Assembly (NCBI RefSeq): GCF_038235435.1
Contig: NZ_CP151275.1
Coordinates: 372,001-436,000 of the forward strand
From: Niveibacterium sp. SC-1
GTDB taxonomy: Bacteria > Pseudomonadota > Gammaproteobacteria > Burkholderiales > Rhodocyclaceae
Length of the DNA: 64,000 nucleotides
Direction: 5' to 3'
Numbering within the stretch: position 1 is the stretch's first letter; every line of letters starts with the position of its first letter. Positions 50,877 through 59,880 of the stretch are shown one piece after another. A program made the position numbers and the translations under genes. The notes below the pieces were generated by a model. That model did not search any database. It was not told where the DNA came from and saw only the letters and a list, made by a program, of their open reading frames with translations.

Positions 50877-51284
50877 TCAGGCCGTGGCTGACGCAGCTGA
50901 GGACGCAACTGAGGATGCGGCGGCAGCCGCCGGCATGGGCGTGGGCCAGACCGCGCGCAGCTCGACCGTGCCGTGATTGGCCGCAGGGCAGCGCGCGGCC
51001 CAGGCGAGCGCGGCATCCTGGTCGGCGGCCTCGATCAGGTAGTAGCCGCCCAGCTGTTCCTTGGAGTCGGCATAGGGGCCGTCGAGCACTTGCGACTGGC
51101 CTTCCTTGACCCGCACGGTGGCCGCGCCTGCGCTCGGCTGCAGGCGGTTGAAGCCGCGCAGCGCGCCGGCCTCGGCCAGCGCTTCGGTGTAGGCCCGGTA
51201 GGCGCCCTCCCAGTACTGCTTCTCCGAGTCCGGCATGGTCGGCCAGGTGTCTTCGCGCACGTACAGCATCAACAGGTATTGCAT
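50877..51284 (-). CDS. YCII/DGPF-domain protein
   Basis: 135 residues beginning QYLLMLYVREDTW and containing QVLDGPYADSKEQLGGYYLI, the DGPF hallmark (here DGPY). The C-terminal 25 residues are an Ala/Ser-rich tail (AAAAASSVASSAASATA) not usual for the family. YCII proteins are predicted small enzymes and are the standard genomic partner of ECF42 sigma factors, acting as likely targets or co-sensors. Confidence 0.88.
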   Translation of the reverse strand: MQYLLMLYVREDTWPTMPDSEKQYWEGAYRAYTEALAEAGALRGFNRLQPSAGAATVRVKEGQSQVLDGPYADSKEQLGGYYLIEAADQDAALAWAARCPAANHGTVELRAVWPTPMPAAAAASSVASSAASATA

Positions 51285-51382
51285 GGCTTTCTCCTTGATG
51301 GCGGCGGGCGGGATGCTCCGTCACTGCAATGACGTGCGGGCAGGGCTGCTTTGGACATCTTGGTCGGACTTCCGCGTTCCGG

Positions 51383-52177
51383 CTAGGACGGATCGGGCAC
51401 GAAGCTGCCGGGAAAGGCCTGCGGCGCGGGGGCCGGGCGTGGGCGGGGCTGCGGGATCACGCCCAGGGCGATCAGGCGGGCGCGTCGCTCGTAACGCCAC
51501 TGCACGAGCTGGATGGGCTCGCGCGAGGCCCGTTCGAATTCGGTATAGCTGCTCGGCGAGGCCAGGCGCTCGCCGTGGCCGGTACCCAGGCGCGGCTGCG
51601 CGGCCTTGGCGCGGTCGGCCGCGGCTTCTTCGCGCATCGCTTCCGGGGCGCGCGGTGCGATAGCGGGCGCGGGTTCGCGTGCCGCTTCGGCGAAGACGGC
51701 AAGACCGATCACGCCCACGTTGTCCGGGCGCCCGGTGCGGGCCGCGTAGCTGTCGGGCACCTCGGTGAAATAGAAGGCTGCCGTTTGCTGCAGATCCTTG
51801 CGCCAGCCATTGATCTCCGCGTCCGCATGCGGGGCCAGCACGTAGCCGCCCTGCGAAACCGAGGCGGTCTCGCCGCTTACCGCGTTTACGCCATCGACCG
51901 AGACCACCACCAGCACGCGCGCATCGCTGTGGTTGTAGAGCCGCAGGGCGTAGCGCGCCTGCGGACGGCCTTCTATCCAGGTCTGGCCGAAACGCCGCCA
52001 GCTCGGCAAGGGCTGGCCGCTGGTGGTGTCGATCACCGCGAGGCTGACAGGCCCGTCCGAGGGCAAGGCGGCACAGGCCGTGGCGCCGAGGCTCGCGCAG
52101 GCGAGCAGCAGGGCGAGCGAGCGGGTGGCGGACAGGCTGAGAAAGGGGCAAGCACGGAAAGCGGCGAGGCGGTTCAT
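51383..52177 (-). CDS. Exported protein of unknown function with Pro/Ala-rich tail
   Basis: 264 residues with an N-terminal signal (SLALLLACASLGATACAALP); the LGATAC could be a lipobox, so lipid anchoring is possible. The middle holds beta-rich sequence, WIEGRPQARYALRLYNHSD then VVVSVDGVNAVSGETA, suggesting an Ig-like fold. The C-terminal part is Arg/Pro/Ala-rich (PQPRPRPAPAPQAFPG). No family recognised. Confidence 0.7.
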   Translation of the reverse strand: MNRLAAFRACPFLSLSATRSLALLLACASLGATACAALPSDGPVSLAVIDTTSGQPLPSWRRFGQTWIEGRPQARYALRLYNHSDARVLVVVSVDGVNAVSGETASVSQGGYVLAPHADAEINGWRKDLQQTAAFYFTEVPDSYAARTGRPDNVGVIGLAVFAEAAREPAPAIAPRAPEAMREEAAADRAKAAQPRLGTGHGERLASPSSYTEFERASREPIQLVQWRYERRARLIALGVIPQPRPRPAPAPQAFPGSFVPDPS

Positions 52178-52348
52178 GGCGGGACTCCATCGATGAGGTC
52201 TCCATGAAACGGGGCCGGCGCGTATCCGGGGTTAAGGCCGGTCGGTCGGGGCTCGCGGGCGCCGCGGATCGGTCAGCGAAAAAGTCAGCGAAAAGTCAGC
52301 AAAAAAAGCGAGCCCGGATCGGCGCGAGTGGCGGTAGTCTTGCGCCCC

Positions 52349-53173
52349 ATGGATTCGATTGCTGCAGCCTTCGGGGCCGGCGCCGGCCGGCCTTTGGCGG
52401 AAAGACGTTCCCTGTATTCGTCGGTTGCCGAGGCTTATCTGCGCACCCGTCCGCGCTATCCGCAACACATCGTGGACGCCGCCCGCAATTCCGCTGCGCT
52501 GTCGCCACAGGCGCGCGTGCTCGAGATCGGTTGCGGTCCGGCGACGCTCACGACCCAGCTCGCCGAAGCGGGCTGCCGCGTCGAGGCGCTCGAACCCAAC
52601 CCGGAGTTCTGCGCCCTGGCGCGCGAGGCCTGCGCGCGCTTTCGCCATGTGCAGATCCACAACCAGGCGCTGGAAGAATGGCCACAGGAGGCCGGCGCCT
52701 TCGAGGCCGTGGTGGCGGCCTCCTCGTTGCACTGGGTACCGGCCGAAGTCGCGCTGCCCAAGGCCGCCACGGCGTTGCAGCCCGGCGGGCACCTGATCCT
52801 GTTCTGGAACATGAGCCTGCAGGTGACCCCCGAGGTGCACGCCGCGCTCGCCGATCTCTATGCGCGTCACGCACCGGGGCTGGACCGGCGCGAGTCCATG
52901 CCGCAGCAAGAGGCGATGCTGGCCGGTTTCGCCCGTGGCGTCGAAGAGGGCGGGCTCTTCGCCTTGTGTGACCGCGGCGCGGCCGTGTGCCAGTACGACT
53001 ATGCGGCCGAGGATTACCTGCAGCTGCTCTGCACCACCTCGCCCTATCTGGCGCTGGCGCCTGGCGCGCGCGAGTCTTTGCTCGAAGGCATGCGGCCGCG
53101 GCTGGAAGGCGACTTCGGCGGCCGGCTGAGCCTGCGTCACCTCTCCGCCTTCCAGGTCTTCAAGCTGCGCTGA
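52349..53173 (+). CDS. Class I SAM-dependent methyltransferase
   Basis: 274 residues. Motif I reads RVLEIGCGPATLTTQLA, followed by VEALEPNPEFCALAREA (acidic ligand) and FEAVVAASSLHWVP (motif IV). SLYSSVAEAYLRTRPRYPQH is the conserved start of this methyltransferase group, which often acts on small molecules or lipids. A GTG at 52328 would add 7 residues; ATG 52349 begins the homology. Confidence 0.85.
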   Translation: MDSIAAAFGAGAGRPLAERRSLYSSVAEAYLRTRPRYPQHIVDAARNSAALSPQARVLEIGCGPATLTTQLAEAGCRVEALEPNPEFCALAREACARFRHVQIHNQALEEWPQEAGAFEAVVAASSLHWVPAEVALPKAATALQPGGHLILFWNMSLQVTPEVHAALADLYARHAPGLDRRESMPQQEAMLAGFARGVEEGGLFALCDRGAAVCQYDYAAEDYLQLLCTTSPYLALAPGARESLLEGMRPRLEGDFGGRLSLRHLSAFQVFKLR

Positions 53174-53241
53174 CGGTCCTCCCGGCGGCCTGCGATTGAC
53201 GCGGGACTGGGTGCGCCTGGGCACGGCTATGCGGCTCTACC

Positions 53242-53543
53242 GGGCAATCCGCGCCCCTGGGCGTGGCGGGTGAGGCGGCGACCGCACGGTGGCGGTGAGC
53301 ATGAGCGACGCCATGCGCTTCTCGCCGGCGCGCATCCGCGTGAGAGCGGGCGAGACCATCCGCTTCCAGGTGCACAACACGGGCAGGCTCAGGCACGAGA
53401 TGGTGCTCGGCACGCGCCAGGAGCTGGCGGCGCACGCGGCGTTGATGCGCAGGTTTCCCGACATGCAGCATGCGGATCCGAACATGCTGTCGCTGGAGCC
53501 CGGCCATATGGAGGCGGGCATGCTCGGCGCACTCGAGGTGGTG
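53242..53543 (+). pseudogene. Cupredoxin-like copper protein, decayed
   Basis: A typical cupredoxin core is readable: AVSMSDAMRFSPARIRVRAG, ETIRFQVHNTGRLRHEMVLG, TRQELAAHAALMRRFPDMQH, then ADPNMLSLEPG joined to HMEAGMLGALEVV. In intact relatives about 20-25 residues, including the copper-binding Cys, lie between those last two blocks; they are missing here. The N-terminal sequence APGVAGEAAT continues in another frame just upstream (near 53280), and there is no signal peptide in frame. Frameshift, internal deletion and loss of secretion signal together indicate a pseudogene. Homology ends about 53543. Confidence 0.7.
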
Positions 53544-53553
53544 CGCCGCTGGA

Positions 53554-54117
53554 TCAGTGTGCCGGCTTGCTGGCGAGCAGGTCGCGGGCATAGCCCCGCG
53601 CCGCTTCGAGCGGCTTGAACTCGTCCATGAACTTCTGGCTCAGCGCGTAGTTCCAGTTGCGGCCATAGGCCAGCGCGCCGATGCGCAGCTTGTCCTTCTG
53701 TGGCCCTTCGAGGAGCACCGGGCTGAGCGAGACGGAGACGCTCAGTTTCTGGTCCTTGGAAATCACCGTCGCGAGCTGTGCCAGCCACTTGCAGCCCTGG
53801 GTCTTCGCGAAGCTCTCCAGTTCGCGCGCCTTGAGCGCATTGAGATCGTCGGCCGAAGTCGGATAGAAGCGCGCCACCACGGTCGCACCGGCCTCCTGCA
53901 GGCCCTGGCTGAAGCCGCTCAGGAGGATTTCGGCCAGCTTGTCGCGGGTCGCGTCGACCTTCGCTTCCTGCGGCGGATTGCGGCTCTGGCCCACGGCGAC
54001 GACGCATTCGCCCTTGAGCGTTTCGGCGAGGCTGTGCGCCGGGGCGGGAAGCGCGGCGCGGACGGGCAGGGCCGCGAGGGCGGTCAGCGTGAGGAGAAAC
54101 GCGAAATGAGCACGCAC
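53554..54117 (-). CDS. Exported protein of unknown function
   Basis: 187 residues from GTG 54117, which has GGGAGA 7 bases upstream. The signal peptide is RAHFAFLLTLTALAALPVRA. The mature part has SLAETLKGECVVAVGQSRNP, a helical DKLAEILLSGFSQGLQEAGA and strands KLSVSVSLSPVLLEG. No family recognised. An upstream ATG at 54228 would add an unlikely N-terminus lying partly in the peroxidase gene. Confidence 0.65.
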   Translation of the reverse strand: MRAHFAFLLTLTALAALPVRAALPAPAHSLAETLKGECVVAVGQSRNPPQEAKVDATRDKLAEILLSGFSQGLQEAGATVVARFYPTSADDLNALKARELESFAKTQGCKWLAQLATVISKDQKLSVSVSLSPVLLEGPQKDKLRIGALAYGRNWNYALSQKFMDEFKPLEAARGYARDLLASKPAH

Positions 54118-54199
54118 GGAAAATCTCCCGGTAGGGAATCTCGGACAGGAGCACAAGTATCCGGGATCGCCCCGCTCGTCGCGCCCGCAAAGCGCACGC

Positions 54200-55519
54200 T
54201 CAGTGTTTTGCCGCGGGCGCGTAACCATCGTCCAGGGTCTTGAGGAAGGCCATCAGGTCGCGGATGTTCGCCTCGCTCATCGCAGGGCGCCCGCCCGGCC
54301 TGCCGCCGAAGGGTGGGTCCACGTTCACGTTGGCATGCGCCGCGGTCGGCAGGTCGTCGAACTTCTGCAGCCGGCCCTTCTGCCTGGGATACCACTTCTC
54401 CGGCCTCACATCGCGCTCGGCATAGAAGTGCAACACGTCTTCAAGCTTGTGGAAGACGCCGTTGTGGAAGAAGGACTGGCGCTGGCTCACGTTGCGCAGC
54501 GAAGGCACGCGGAAGAGCCCGCAGTATTCCGGGCGATCCTTGAGGTCGCCGCGCAGCGGACCGCAGAGGCCGAGATCGCGGAAGGCCGGGTCGGCGTTGG
54601 CCGGCAGCGCGCGATTGCGCGGTACGCCCAGGGCGACGAAACCGAAGTCGCTGAAGTTGGGGAAGGCACCCGAAGGCGTGCGCGCACTCTGGTGGCAGGA
54701 GGCGCAGTTGCCCTTGTCCTCGTCGTTGAAGACGGCGAGCCCGCGCTTTTCCGCTGGCGTGAGCTTCACGTGGCCGCGCAGGTATTCGTCGTACTTGCTG
54801 TCGTAGGGGTAGAAGAGCGCCGGCGTTTCCTGGAAGAGCTCCAGCGCCATGGTCGCGGCATCGAAGGCCTTTTGCGGCGTCGCGAAGACGTCGTCGCCGA
54901 AGAGGCTGCGCAGGGTCGCGGCGTAGGGAGCGCGCGCGAGCCGCGCCGCCACCGCGGCTATGTCGGCGTTGCCCATCTCGTCGGGCGAGAGCAGCGGCAG
55001 GGCCGCCTGTTCGTGGGTGGAGCGCGCGCGGCCGTCCCAGGTGTGGCCGCCGGTGGGGCCGGCGTCCACGCTGTCGTCGTCGTCATCCTCGAAGAAGTGT
55101 TCGGAGAAGGGCGGCACGCTCTGCACATAGCGCAGCGACGGCGCGGCGCGCAGGCCCTGATGCCGCATGTCGGCGCCGCCCAGTTGCACGGCGCGCGCAT
55201 TGGGCGGACCCATCGCGTGGTCCGGGCTGTGGCAGCTCGCGCAGGCGAGCTTGCCGGAGGCGGAGAGCGACGGATCGAAGAAGAGCGTGCGGCCGAGTTG
55301 CGCGATGGCTTCCGGCGAAGCCTTGCGCTTGCCATAGGCTACCGTCGCCGCGGCAATTTTCGGGGCCTGCACGGCCGGTTTGGTGGCCTGTGCGGCGGAC
55401 TGGGCCGGAAGGGGCGCGGCGTCCGGGCTGGAGCAGGCCTGCAGGCCGCCGAGGGCGAGGGTCAGCACGCCCGCAAGACTGAGGATTCGGGCACGCGACG
55501 GGCTGAAGCAGGAAGACAT
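54200..55519 (-). CDS. Di-heme cytochrome c peroxidase (MauG/CcpA-like) lipoprotein
   Basis: 439 residues with a lipoprotein signal (LTLALGGLQAC-SSP). Two heme c attachment sites, KLACASCHSPDHAMG and KGNCASCHQSARTP, define the two domains; YAERDVRPEKWYPR and FFHNGVFHKLEDVLHFY are family blocks. The protein reduces peroxides or oxidises a partner in the periplasm, on the lipid-anchored side of a membrane. An acidic loop FFEDDDDDSVDAG is notable. Divergent from the phosphatase gene, with a PmrA-like box between. Confidence 0.92.
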   Translation of the reverse strand: MSSCFSPSRARILSLAGVLTLALGGLQACSSPDAAPLPAQSAAQATKPAVQAPKIAAATVAYGKRKASPEAIAQLGRTLFFDPSLSASGKLACASCHSPDHAMGPPNARAVQLGGADMRHQGLRAAPSLRYVQSVPPFSEHFFEDDDDDSVDAGPTGGHTWDGRARSTHEQAALPLLSPDEMGNADIAAVAARLARAPYAATLRSLFGDDVFATPQKAFDAATMALELFQETPALFYPYDSKYDEYLRGHVKLTPAEKRGLAVFNDEDKGNCASCHQSARTPSGAFPNFSDFGFVALGVPRNRALPANADPAFRDLGLCGPLRGDLKDRPEYCGLFRVPSLRNVSQRQSFFHNGVFHKLEDVLHFYAERDVRPEKWYPRQKGRLQKFDDLPTAAHANVNVDPPFGGRPGGRPAMSEANIRDLMAFLKTLDDGYAPAAKH

Positions 55520-55628
55520 GGCGACGAGGCGAAGGCGGAAGACGAGGGGACAGACGGAACGCCTCAGCGTATTGCGGTCCGGTTGCGGAAACGTTACGTC
55601 GCAACCTCTCCGTCATCATCCGGGGTGT

Positions 55629-55645
55629 CTTAAGTTTCGTTTAAG
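55629..55645. promoter_or_regulatory. PmrA/QseB-type box between divergent genes
   Basis: CTTAAG-N5-TTTAAG exactly fits the YTTAAK-N5-YTTAAK direct-repeat site bound by PmrA/QseB-type OmpR-family regulators. It is 66 bases upstream of the phosphatase start and 110 bases from the peroxidase start. The half-sites lie one helical turn apart (11 bases), as expected for tandem binding. Which regulator binds is unknown; no such gene is in the window. Confidence 0.6.
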
Positions 55646-55711
55646 TTTCCTGGCGTCGCCCTGTCACACGCCGTGCCGACCATCGTTCGCTTGTTTTCAC
55701 GAGGGATGGTC

Positions 55712-57865
55712 ATGAAGAACATGTACAAGGTCCTGCCGCTGGTGGTCGCGGTGGGTGCTGCGCTCAATGCCTGCGGCAACGACGATGACAACAAGAGCAC
55801 GAACAACACGCCCGCGCCGCAGACCACCAGCGGCGTGGTCACCGGTAGCTACTACCGCCACGCCAAGGTGTGCATCGACACCAACAAGAACGGCCGCTGC
55901 GACACCGGCGAGACCAGCACCTACTCCGACGACAACGGCGCCTTTACGCTGACCGGCCGCGGTGATCTGGCCGCCGAGATCGGCACCGACGCCGTGCGCT
56001 ACGACCCGGACACCAAGACCGCCACCCCGGTCACGGCTGCGCTGCGCTTCCGCGCCTCGGCCGGCGAGAAGGTGGTGCTGAGCGCCATCTCGACCGAGCT
56101 GCTCGCCCTCGCGGATGCCAATGGGGGCGACGTCGCCGCCGCCAGCGCCTCGCTCGCTGCACGCCTGGGCGTGTCGGCCGACAAGTTGCTCGAGGACTAC
56201 AACGTCGAGACCGACGCCGCGATCAAGAGCGCGCTCAAGACCGAAGCCGGCCAGACCATCGAGCGCATCGCTGCCGCCGTGGCCGAAGCCGGCGCCACCG
56301 GCGACATCAACGGTGCCCTGCGCAACCGCCTCGCGCTGGACCAGATCCAGAACGTGGTCGTGATCTACGCGGAGAACCGCGGCTTCGACAACCTCTACGG
56401 CCTCTTCCCCGGTGCCAACGGTGTCCCGGGCGTGAACCCGACCTCGTCCGTGTCCGCGGCCGAACCGCAGAAGGACTTCGACGGCTCCACCCTCGCGACC
56501 CTGCCGCCGACCTGGGGCGGTCTCGTCGCTTCCGGCCAGGGCACCACGGTGACCCAGGGACAGACCACCGGCTGGGCCAACAAGCCCTTCCAGATCGACG
56601 ACGCCGCGGGTGTGAATGGCACCGGTGTGGTGGTCGGCCAGAACCTGATCACCCGCGACCTGGTGCACCGCTTCTACAACAACCAGATGCAGATCAACGG
56701 CGGCAAGAACGACAAGTTCACCGCCTACTCGGACGCCGGCGGCCTCTCCATGGGCTATTACGACGGCTCCAAGATGGCGATGTGGCAGGTGGCCAAGCAG
56801 TACGTGCTCGCCGACAACCTCTTCCAGGGGGCTTTCGGCGGCTCCTTCCTCAACCACCAGTACCTGATCTGCGCCTGCGCGCCGACCTACCCGAACGCCG
56901 ATGCCGACACCTCGCCGGCCAAGAACTCGATCTCGGCGATCGACGTGGATGGCAACGGCAACTTCCTGCGCCTGACCCCGGGCACGGGCGCGACCAGCTC
57001 GGTCCTCAACGGCGCGCCGGTCTATAAGAACGACAGCACGCTCACGCCCAAGGATGCTTCCGGCATGTTCTACGCCGTGAACACCATGCAGCCGGCCTAC
57101 CAGCCGTCGAGCAACGCACCGGCCGCAAGCGACACCGCCAAGCAGTACGCCGATCCCTCCAAGGCCAACACCCTGCCGCCGCAGACCCAGAAGAACGTCG
57201 GTGATCTGCTCACCGCCAAGGGCCTCTCCTGGGCCTGGTATGCCGGAGCCTGGAACACCACGCTCGCCAAGGCGCAAGGCGATCGCACCTTCGGTTCGCC
57301 GACGCCGAACTTCCAGTTCCACCACCAGCCCTTCAACTACTTCGCGAACTTCGACCCGGCCACCCACGCGGCCGATCGCGCGACGCACCTGAAGGACTTC
57401 GACAGCCAGTTCCTCGCGGAAGCCGCCGCGGGCACGCTGCCGGCCGTGGCCTTCTACAAGCCGCAGGGCAACCTCAACCAGCACGCCGGCTACGCCAACG
57501 TGAGCGATGGCGATGCCCACATCGCCGACGTGATCGCCAAGCTGCAGGCCAGCCCGCAGTGGAAGCACATGCTGGTCGTCGTGACCTACGACGAAAACGG
57601 CGGCTTCTGGGATCACGCGCCGGTGCCCAAGGCCGACCGCTGGGGCCCGGGTACCCGCATCCCGGCGATCATCGTCTCGCCCTTCGCCCGCCGCGGCTTC
57701 ATCGACCACACCCAGTACGACACCGCCTCGGTGCTGCGTTTCATCACGCACCGCTGGTCGCTGCCGCCGCTGCAAGGTCTGGTGGACCGCGATGCCGCGC
57801 TGGTGGCCAACGGTGGCAAGCCGATGGGCGACCTGACCGCTGCGCTGGACTTCAGCCAGAAGTGA
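55712..57865 (+). CDS. Acid phosphatase/phospholipase C-like lipoprotein (AcpA-like)
   Basis: 717 residues with a lipoprotein signal (LVVAVGAALNAC-GND). After an Asn/Asp linker comes a small domain with CIDTNKNGRCDTGETSTYSD, which looks calcium-binding and carboxypeptidase-regulatory-like. The catalytic domain starts about residue 215 with VVIYAENRGFDNLYGLFPG (the Asn/Thr metal motif of AcpA-type enzymes), and VVTYDENGGFWDHAPVPK and IPAIIVSPFARRGFIDHTQY follow. It hydrolyses phosphate esters or phospholipids outside the cell. GAGG precedes ATG 55712. Terminator at 57919. Confidence 0.87.
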   Translation: MKNMYKVLPLVVAVGAALNACGNDDDNKSTNNTPAPQTTSGVVTGSYYRHAKVCIDTNKNGRCDTGETSTYSDDNGAFTLTGRGDLAAEIGTDAVRYDPDTKTATPVTAALRFRASAGEKVVLSAISTELLALADANGGDVAAASASLAARLGVSADKLLEDYNVETDAAIKSALKTEAGQTIERIAAAVAEAGATGDINGALRNRLALDQIQNVVVIYAENRGFDNLYGLFPGANGVPGVNPTSSVSAAEPQKDFDGSTLATLPPTWGGLVASGQGTTVTQGQTTGWANKPFQIDDAAGVNGTGVVVGQNLITRDLVHRFYNNQMQINGGKNDKFTAYSDAGGLSMGYYDGSKMAMWQVAKQYVLADNLFQGAFGGSFLNHQYLICACAPTYPNADADTSPAKNSISAIDVDGNGNFLRLTPGTGATSSVLNGAPVYKNDSTLTPKDASGMFYAVNTMQPAYQPSSNAPAASDTAKQYADPSKANTLPPQTQKNVGDLLTAKGLSWAWYAGAWNTTLAKAQGDRTFGSPTPNFQFHHQPFNYFANFDPATHAADRATHLKDFDSQFLAEAAAGTLPAVAFYKPQGNLNQHAGYANVSDGDAHIADVIAKLQASPQWKHMLVVVTYDENGGFWDHAPVPKADRWGPGTRIPAIIVSPFARRGFIDHTQYDTASVLRFITHRWSLPPLQGLVDRDAALVANGGKPMGDLTAALDFSQK

Positions 57866-57918
57866 TTTGATTGCGTGGAGGTTGCGGGCGGGCCGGTGGG
57901 CTCGCCTGCAAATGTTTG

Positions 57919-57957
57919 GGGCGATGCTCTTGGGGCGTCGCCCTTTTTTGTTTTTGT
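57919..57957 (+). terminator. Intrinsic terminator after the phosphatase gene
   Basis: A 6-bp stem GGGCGA / TCGCCC followed at once by TTTTTTGTTTTTG. It lies 54 bases after the phosphatase stop and is the strongest T-run terminator on the plus strand in this area. Confidence 0.8.
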
Positions 57958-58071
57958 CGGGACGGGCGGTGGGTCAGTCCTGCGCGTCTTGAGCGACGGC
58001 GCGAGGCGCGGGCTTTCTTCGGTTTGCGGGGCGCGGCTCCTGGAGTCCTGAGCCCGATGCTTGGCCGTGCG

Positions 58072-58842
58072 TTGGCCGGGGTCCCGCCCCCGGCGGGCGT
58101 CTTGCTTTCTTTGCTTCGCCAAAGAAAGTAAGCAAAGAAAGGCGACCCCGCTGCCCGCGCCGCACTGCGTGCGGTGCCCTGCGCTGCTCGGAAGCCAGAG
58201 CGCTGCCGAACTTGGCAACTGAGTCGCCCTTTTGGCGCTACGCGCCAACGGAGCTCGGACAGTGCTCGCGCCGGGCTTCGCCCGGTACCTCTGGCTTCCT
58301 GTGCTGCTCGGCGCGGTCAGAGGGGAGACAGGTCAAAAGCGTCGCCGCAGAACCGCCGAGCGTCTGGGATGGCGAATCGCCAGAGCGGCAACCAGTCCGC
58401 AGTCGTAGGGCGCAAAAAGCGCAGCGCATTGCGCCGGACGATGGAGCTGGTGATGGAGAGAAGCCATGACGGCGCGATTCGCTGCGCTCATGGCGCCCTA
58501 CGACTCCTCCCGGATTCCGGCTTCGCCTTCATCCAGGCTAAGCAGTCGTGTTCGCGGCGTTCGCTTTTCCAGCCGTCGAGCGGAGACGCCGTCATTCCCC
58601 TCTGTGTCGCCGAGCAACGCAGGGCTGCCAGGTTGCGCGCGTATGCGCGCTGGCGAGCACTGTCCGAGCTCCGTTGGCGCGTAGCGCCAAAAGGGCGAGT
58701 TGCGCAGCCATCCTGGCAGACCGAGTAGCGCAGGGGACCGCGCGTATGCGCGGCGACACAGCGGGGCGCGCTTTCTTTGGTTACTTTCTTTGCGCGAAGC
58801 AAAGAAAGTAACCCGCCCGCCGGGGGCGGGACCCCGGCCAAT
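58072..58842. mobile_element. 771-bp nested palindromic repeat element (non-autonomous, MITE-like)
   Basis: The ends are perfect 28-bp inverted repeats (58072-58099 and 58815-58842; outer end TTGGCCGGGGTCCCGCCCC). Just inside are hairpins with loops: CTTTCTTTG/CAAAGAAAG (9 bp, 58105-58128) and a 14-bp stem GGTTACTTTCTTTG/CAAAGAAAGTAACC (58779-58814). A further perfect 46-bp inverted repeat lies at 58224-58269 and 58653-58698, and a central one at 58404-58413 and 58493-58502. All centres fall within a few bases of 58457, so the whole is one giant imperfect palindrome. No transposase is encoded and no target duplication is evident. Open frames inside are not genes. Confidence 0.85.
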
Positions 58843-58896
58843 CCACGCCAGATGAAGATGTCAGTCGTTTCGCGAGCACAGAGCCCGCAGGCGGGC

Positions 58897-59880
58897 TCAA
58901 CCGAGCGGCGTGCCGTCGCCCGCTATCTGCTCCGCAAAGTGGCAAGCCACCTTGCTTCCGGCCACCTCGCGCAACGAAGGAGCCTCCACCCCACACCTCT
59001 CCCGCACATGCGGACATCGCCCCGCATACGCACAGCCGACTGGCGCGTCCAGCAAGGACGGCGCTTCCCCGCGCACGAGCGCGACCGGGGTCGCCTGCCC
59101 CAGCCGCGGCGTCGCGGCCAGCAGCGCCTGCGTATAGGGATGACGGGGCTGCGCAAACAGCGTCGCCTTGTCCGCCTGCTCGACCACGCGCCCCAGGTAC
59201 ATCACCAGCACTTCGTCGGCGATGTGCTCGACTACCGCGAGGTTGTGCGAGATGAAGACGTAGGTGAGCCGGTGCTCGGCCTGCAGGTCCATCAGCAGGT
59301 TGAGCACTTGTGCCTGCACCGACACGTCCAGCGCCGAGACCGGTTCGTCGGCGACGATCAGGCGCGGCGAGCTCATGAGGGCGCGCGCGATGGCGATGCG
59401 CTGGCGTTGCCCGCCCGAGAACATGTGCGGATAGCGCCGCGCCTGATCGGCCGAGAGGCCCACGCGTTCGAGCATCGCGAGTGCGCGACTGCGACGTTCA
59501 GAGGCGTCGAGCGTGGTGTTGATCGCGAGCGGTTCTTCCAGCAGGGCGCTGACGCGTTTGCGCGGGTTGAGGCTGGCGTAGGGGTTCTGGAACACCATCT
59601 GCACCTGCGGGCGCAGGCGCTTGAGCGTGGCGCGAGTCGCGTGCGCGAGCGGCGTGCCATCGAGGCGGACGTCGCCCGCAGTGGGAGTTTCGAGGAAGCA
59701 GAGCTGGCGCGCGAGCGTGCTCTTGCCGCTGCCCGATTCGCCGACCACGGCGAGGGTACGACCCGCCTCCAGGCGGAAGCTCACCTGGTCGAGTGCGCGC
59801 AGGGTCCGCGCGGGGGTGAACAGGCCGCGGCGCAGCGGGTAGTGTCTGCTCAGCGCGTCGACTTCGAGCAGCGCGCTCAT
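58897..59880 (-). CDS. Oligopeptide/dipeptide ABC transporter ATP-binding protein (DppF/OppF-like)
   Basis: 327 residues with Walker [18 protein letters not shown]-loop [13 protein letters not shown], signature [15 protein letters not shown] and Walker [14 protein letters not shown]. The C-terminal extension has [14 protein letters not shown], the Cys motif of oligopeptide-importer ATPases. It pairs with the DppD-like ATPase, overlapping by 4 bases. The gene ends 55 bases from the palindromic element. A longer frame upstream to 60135 is rejected because it runs antisense to homology in the DppD gene. Confidence 0.93.
   Translation of the reverse strand: MSALLEVDALSRHYPLRRGLFTPARTLRALDQVSFRLEAGRTLAVVGESGSGKSTLARQLCFLETPTAGDVRLDGTPLAHATRATLKRLRPQVQMVFQNPYASLNPRKRVSALLEEPLAINTTLDASERRSRALAMLERVGLSADQARRYPHMFSGGQRQRIAIARALMSSPRLIVADEPVSALDVSVQAQVLNLLMDLQAEHRLTYVFISHNLAVVEHIADEVLVMYLGRVVEQADKATLFAQPRHPYTQALLAATPRLGQATPVALVRGEAPSLLDAPVGCAYAGRCPHVRERCGVEAPSLREVAGSKVACHFAEQIAGDGTPLG

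Noticed and set aside
55660..55680. Pho box upstream of the phosphatase
   Set aside because: Only one half resembles CTGTCA; the second repeat is absent, so PhoB control is not supported.
55697..57775. 692-codon minus-strand frame opposite the phosphatase
   Set aside because: Low-complexity Val/Gly/Arg translation; the plus strand holds conserved catalytic motifs.
58174..58811. Small open frames inside the palindromic element
   Set aside because: They read through inverted repeats and change with the repeat unit; no homology or ribosome binding sites.
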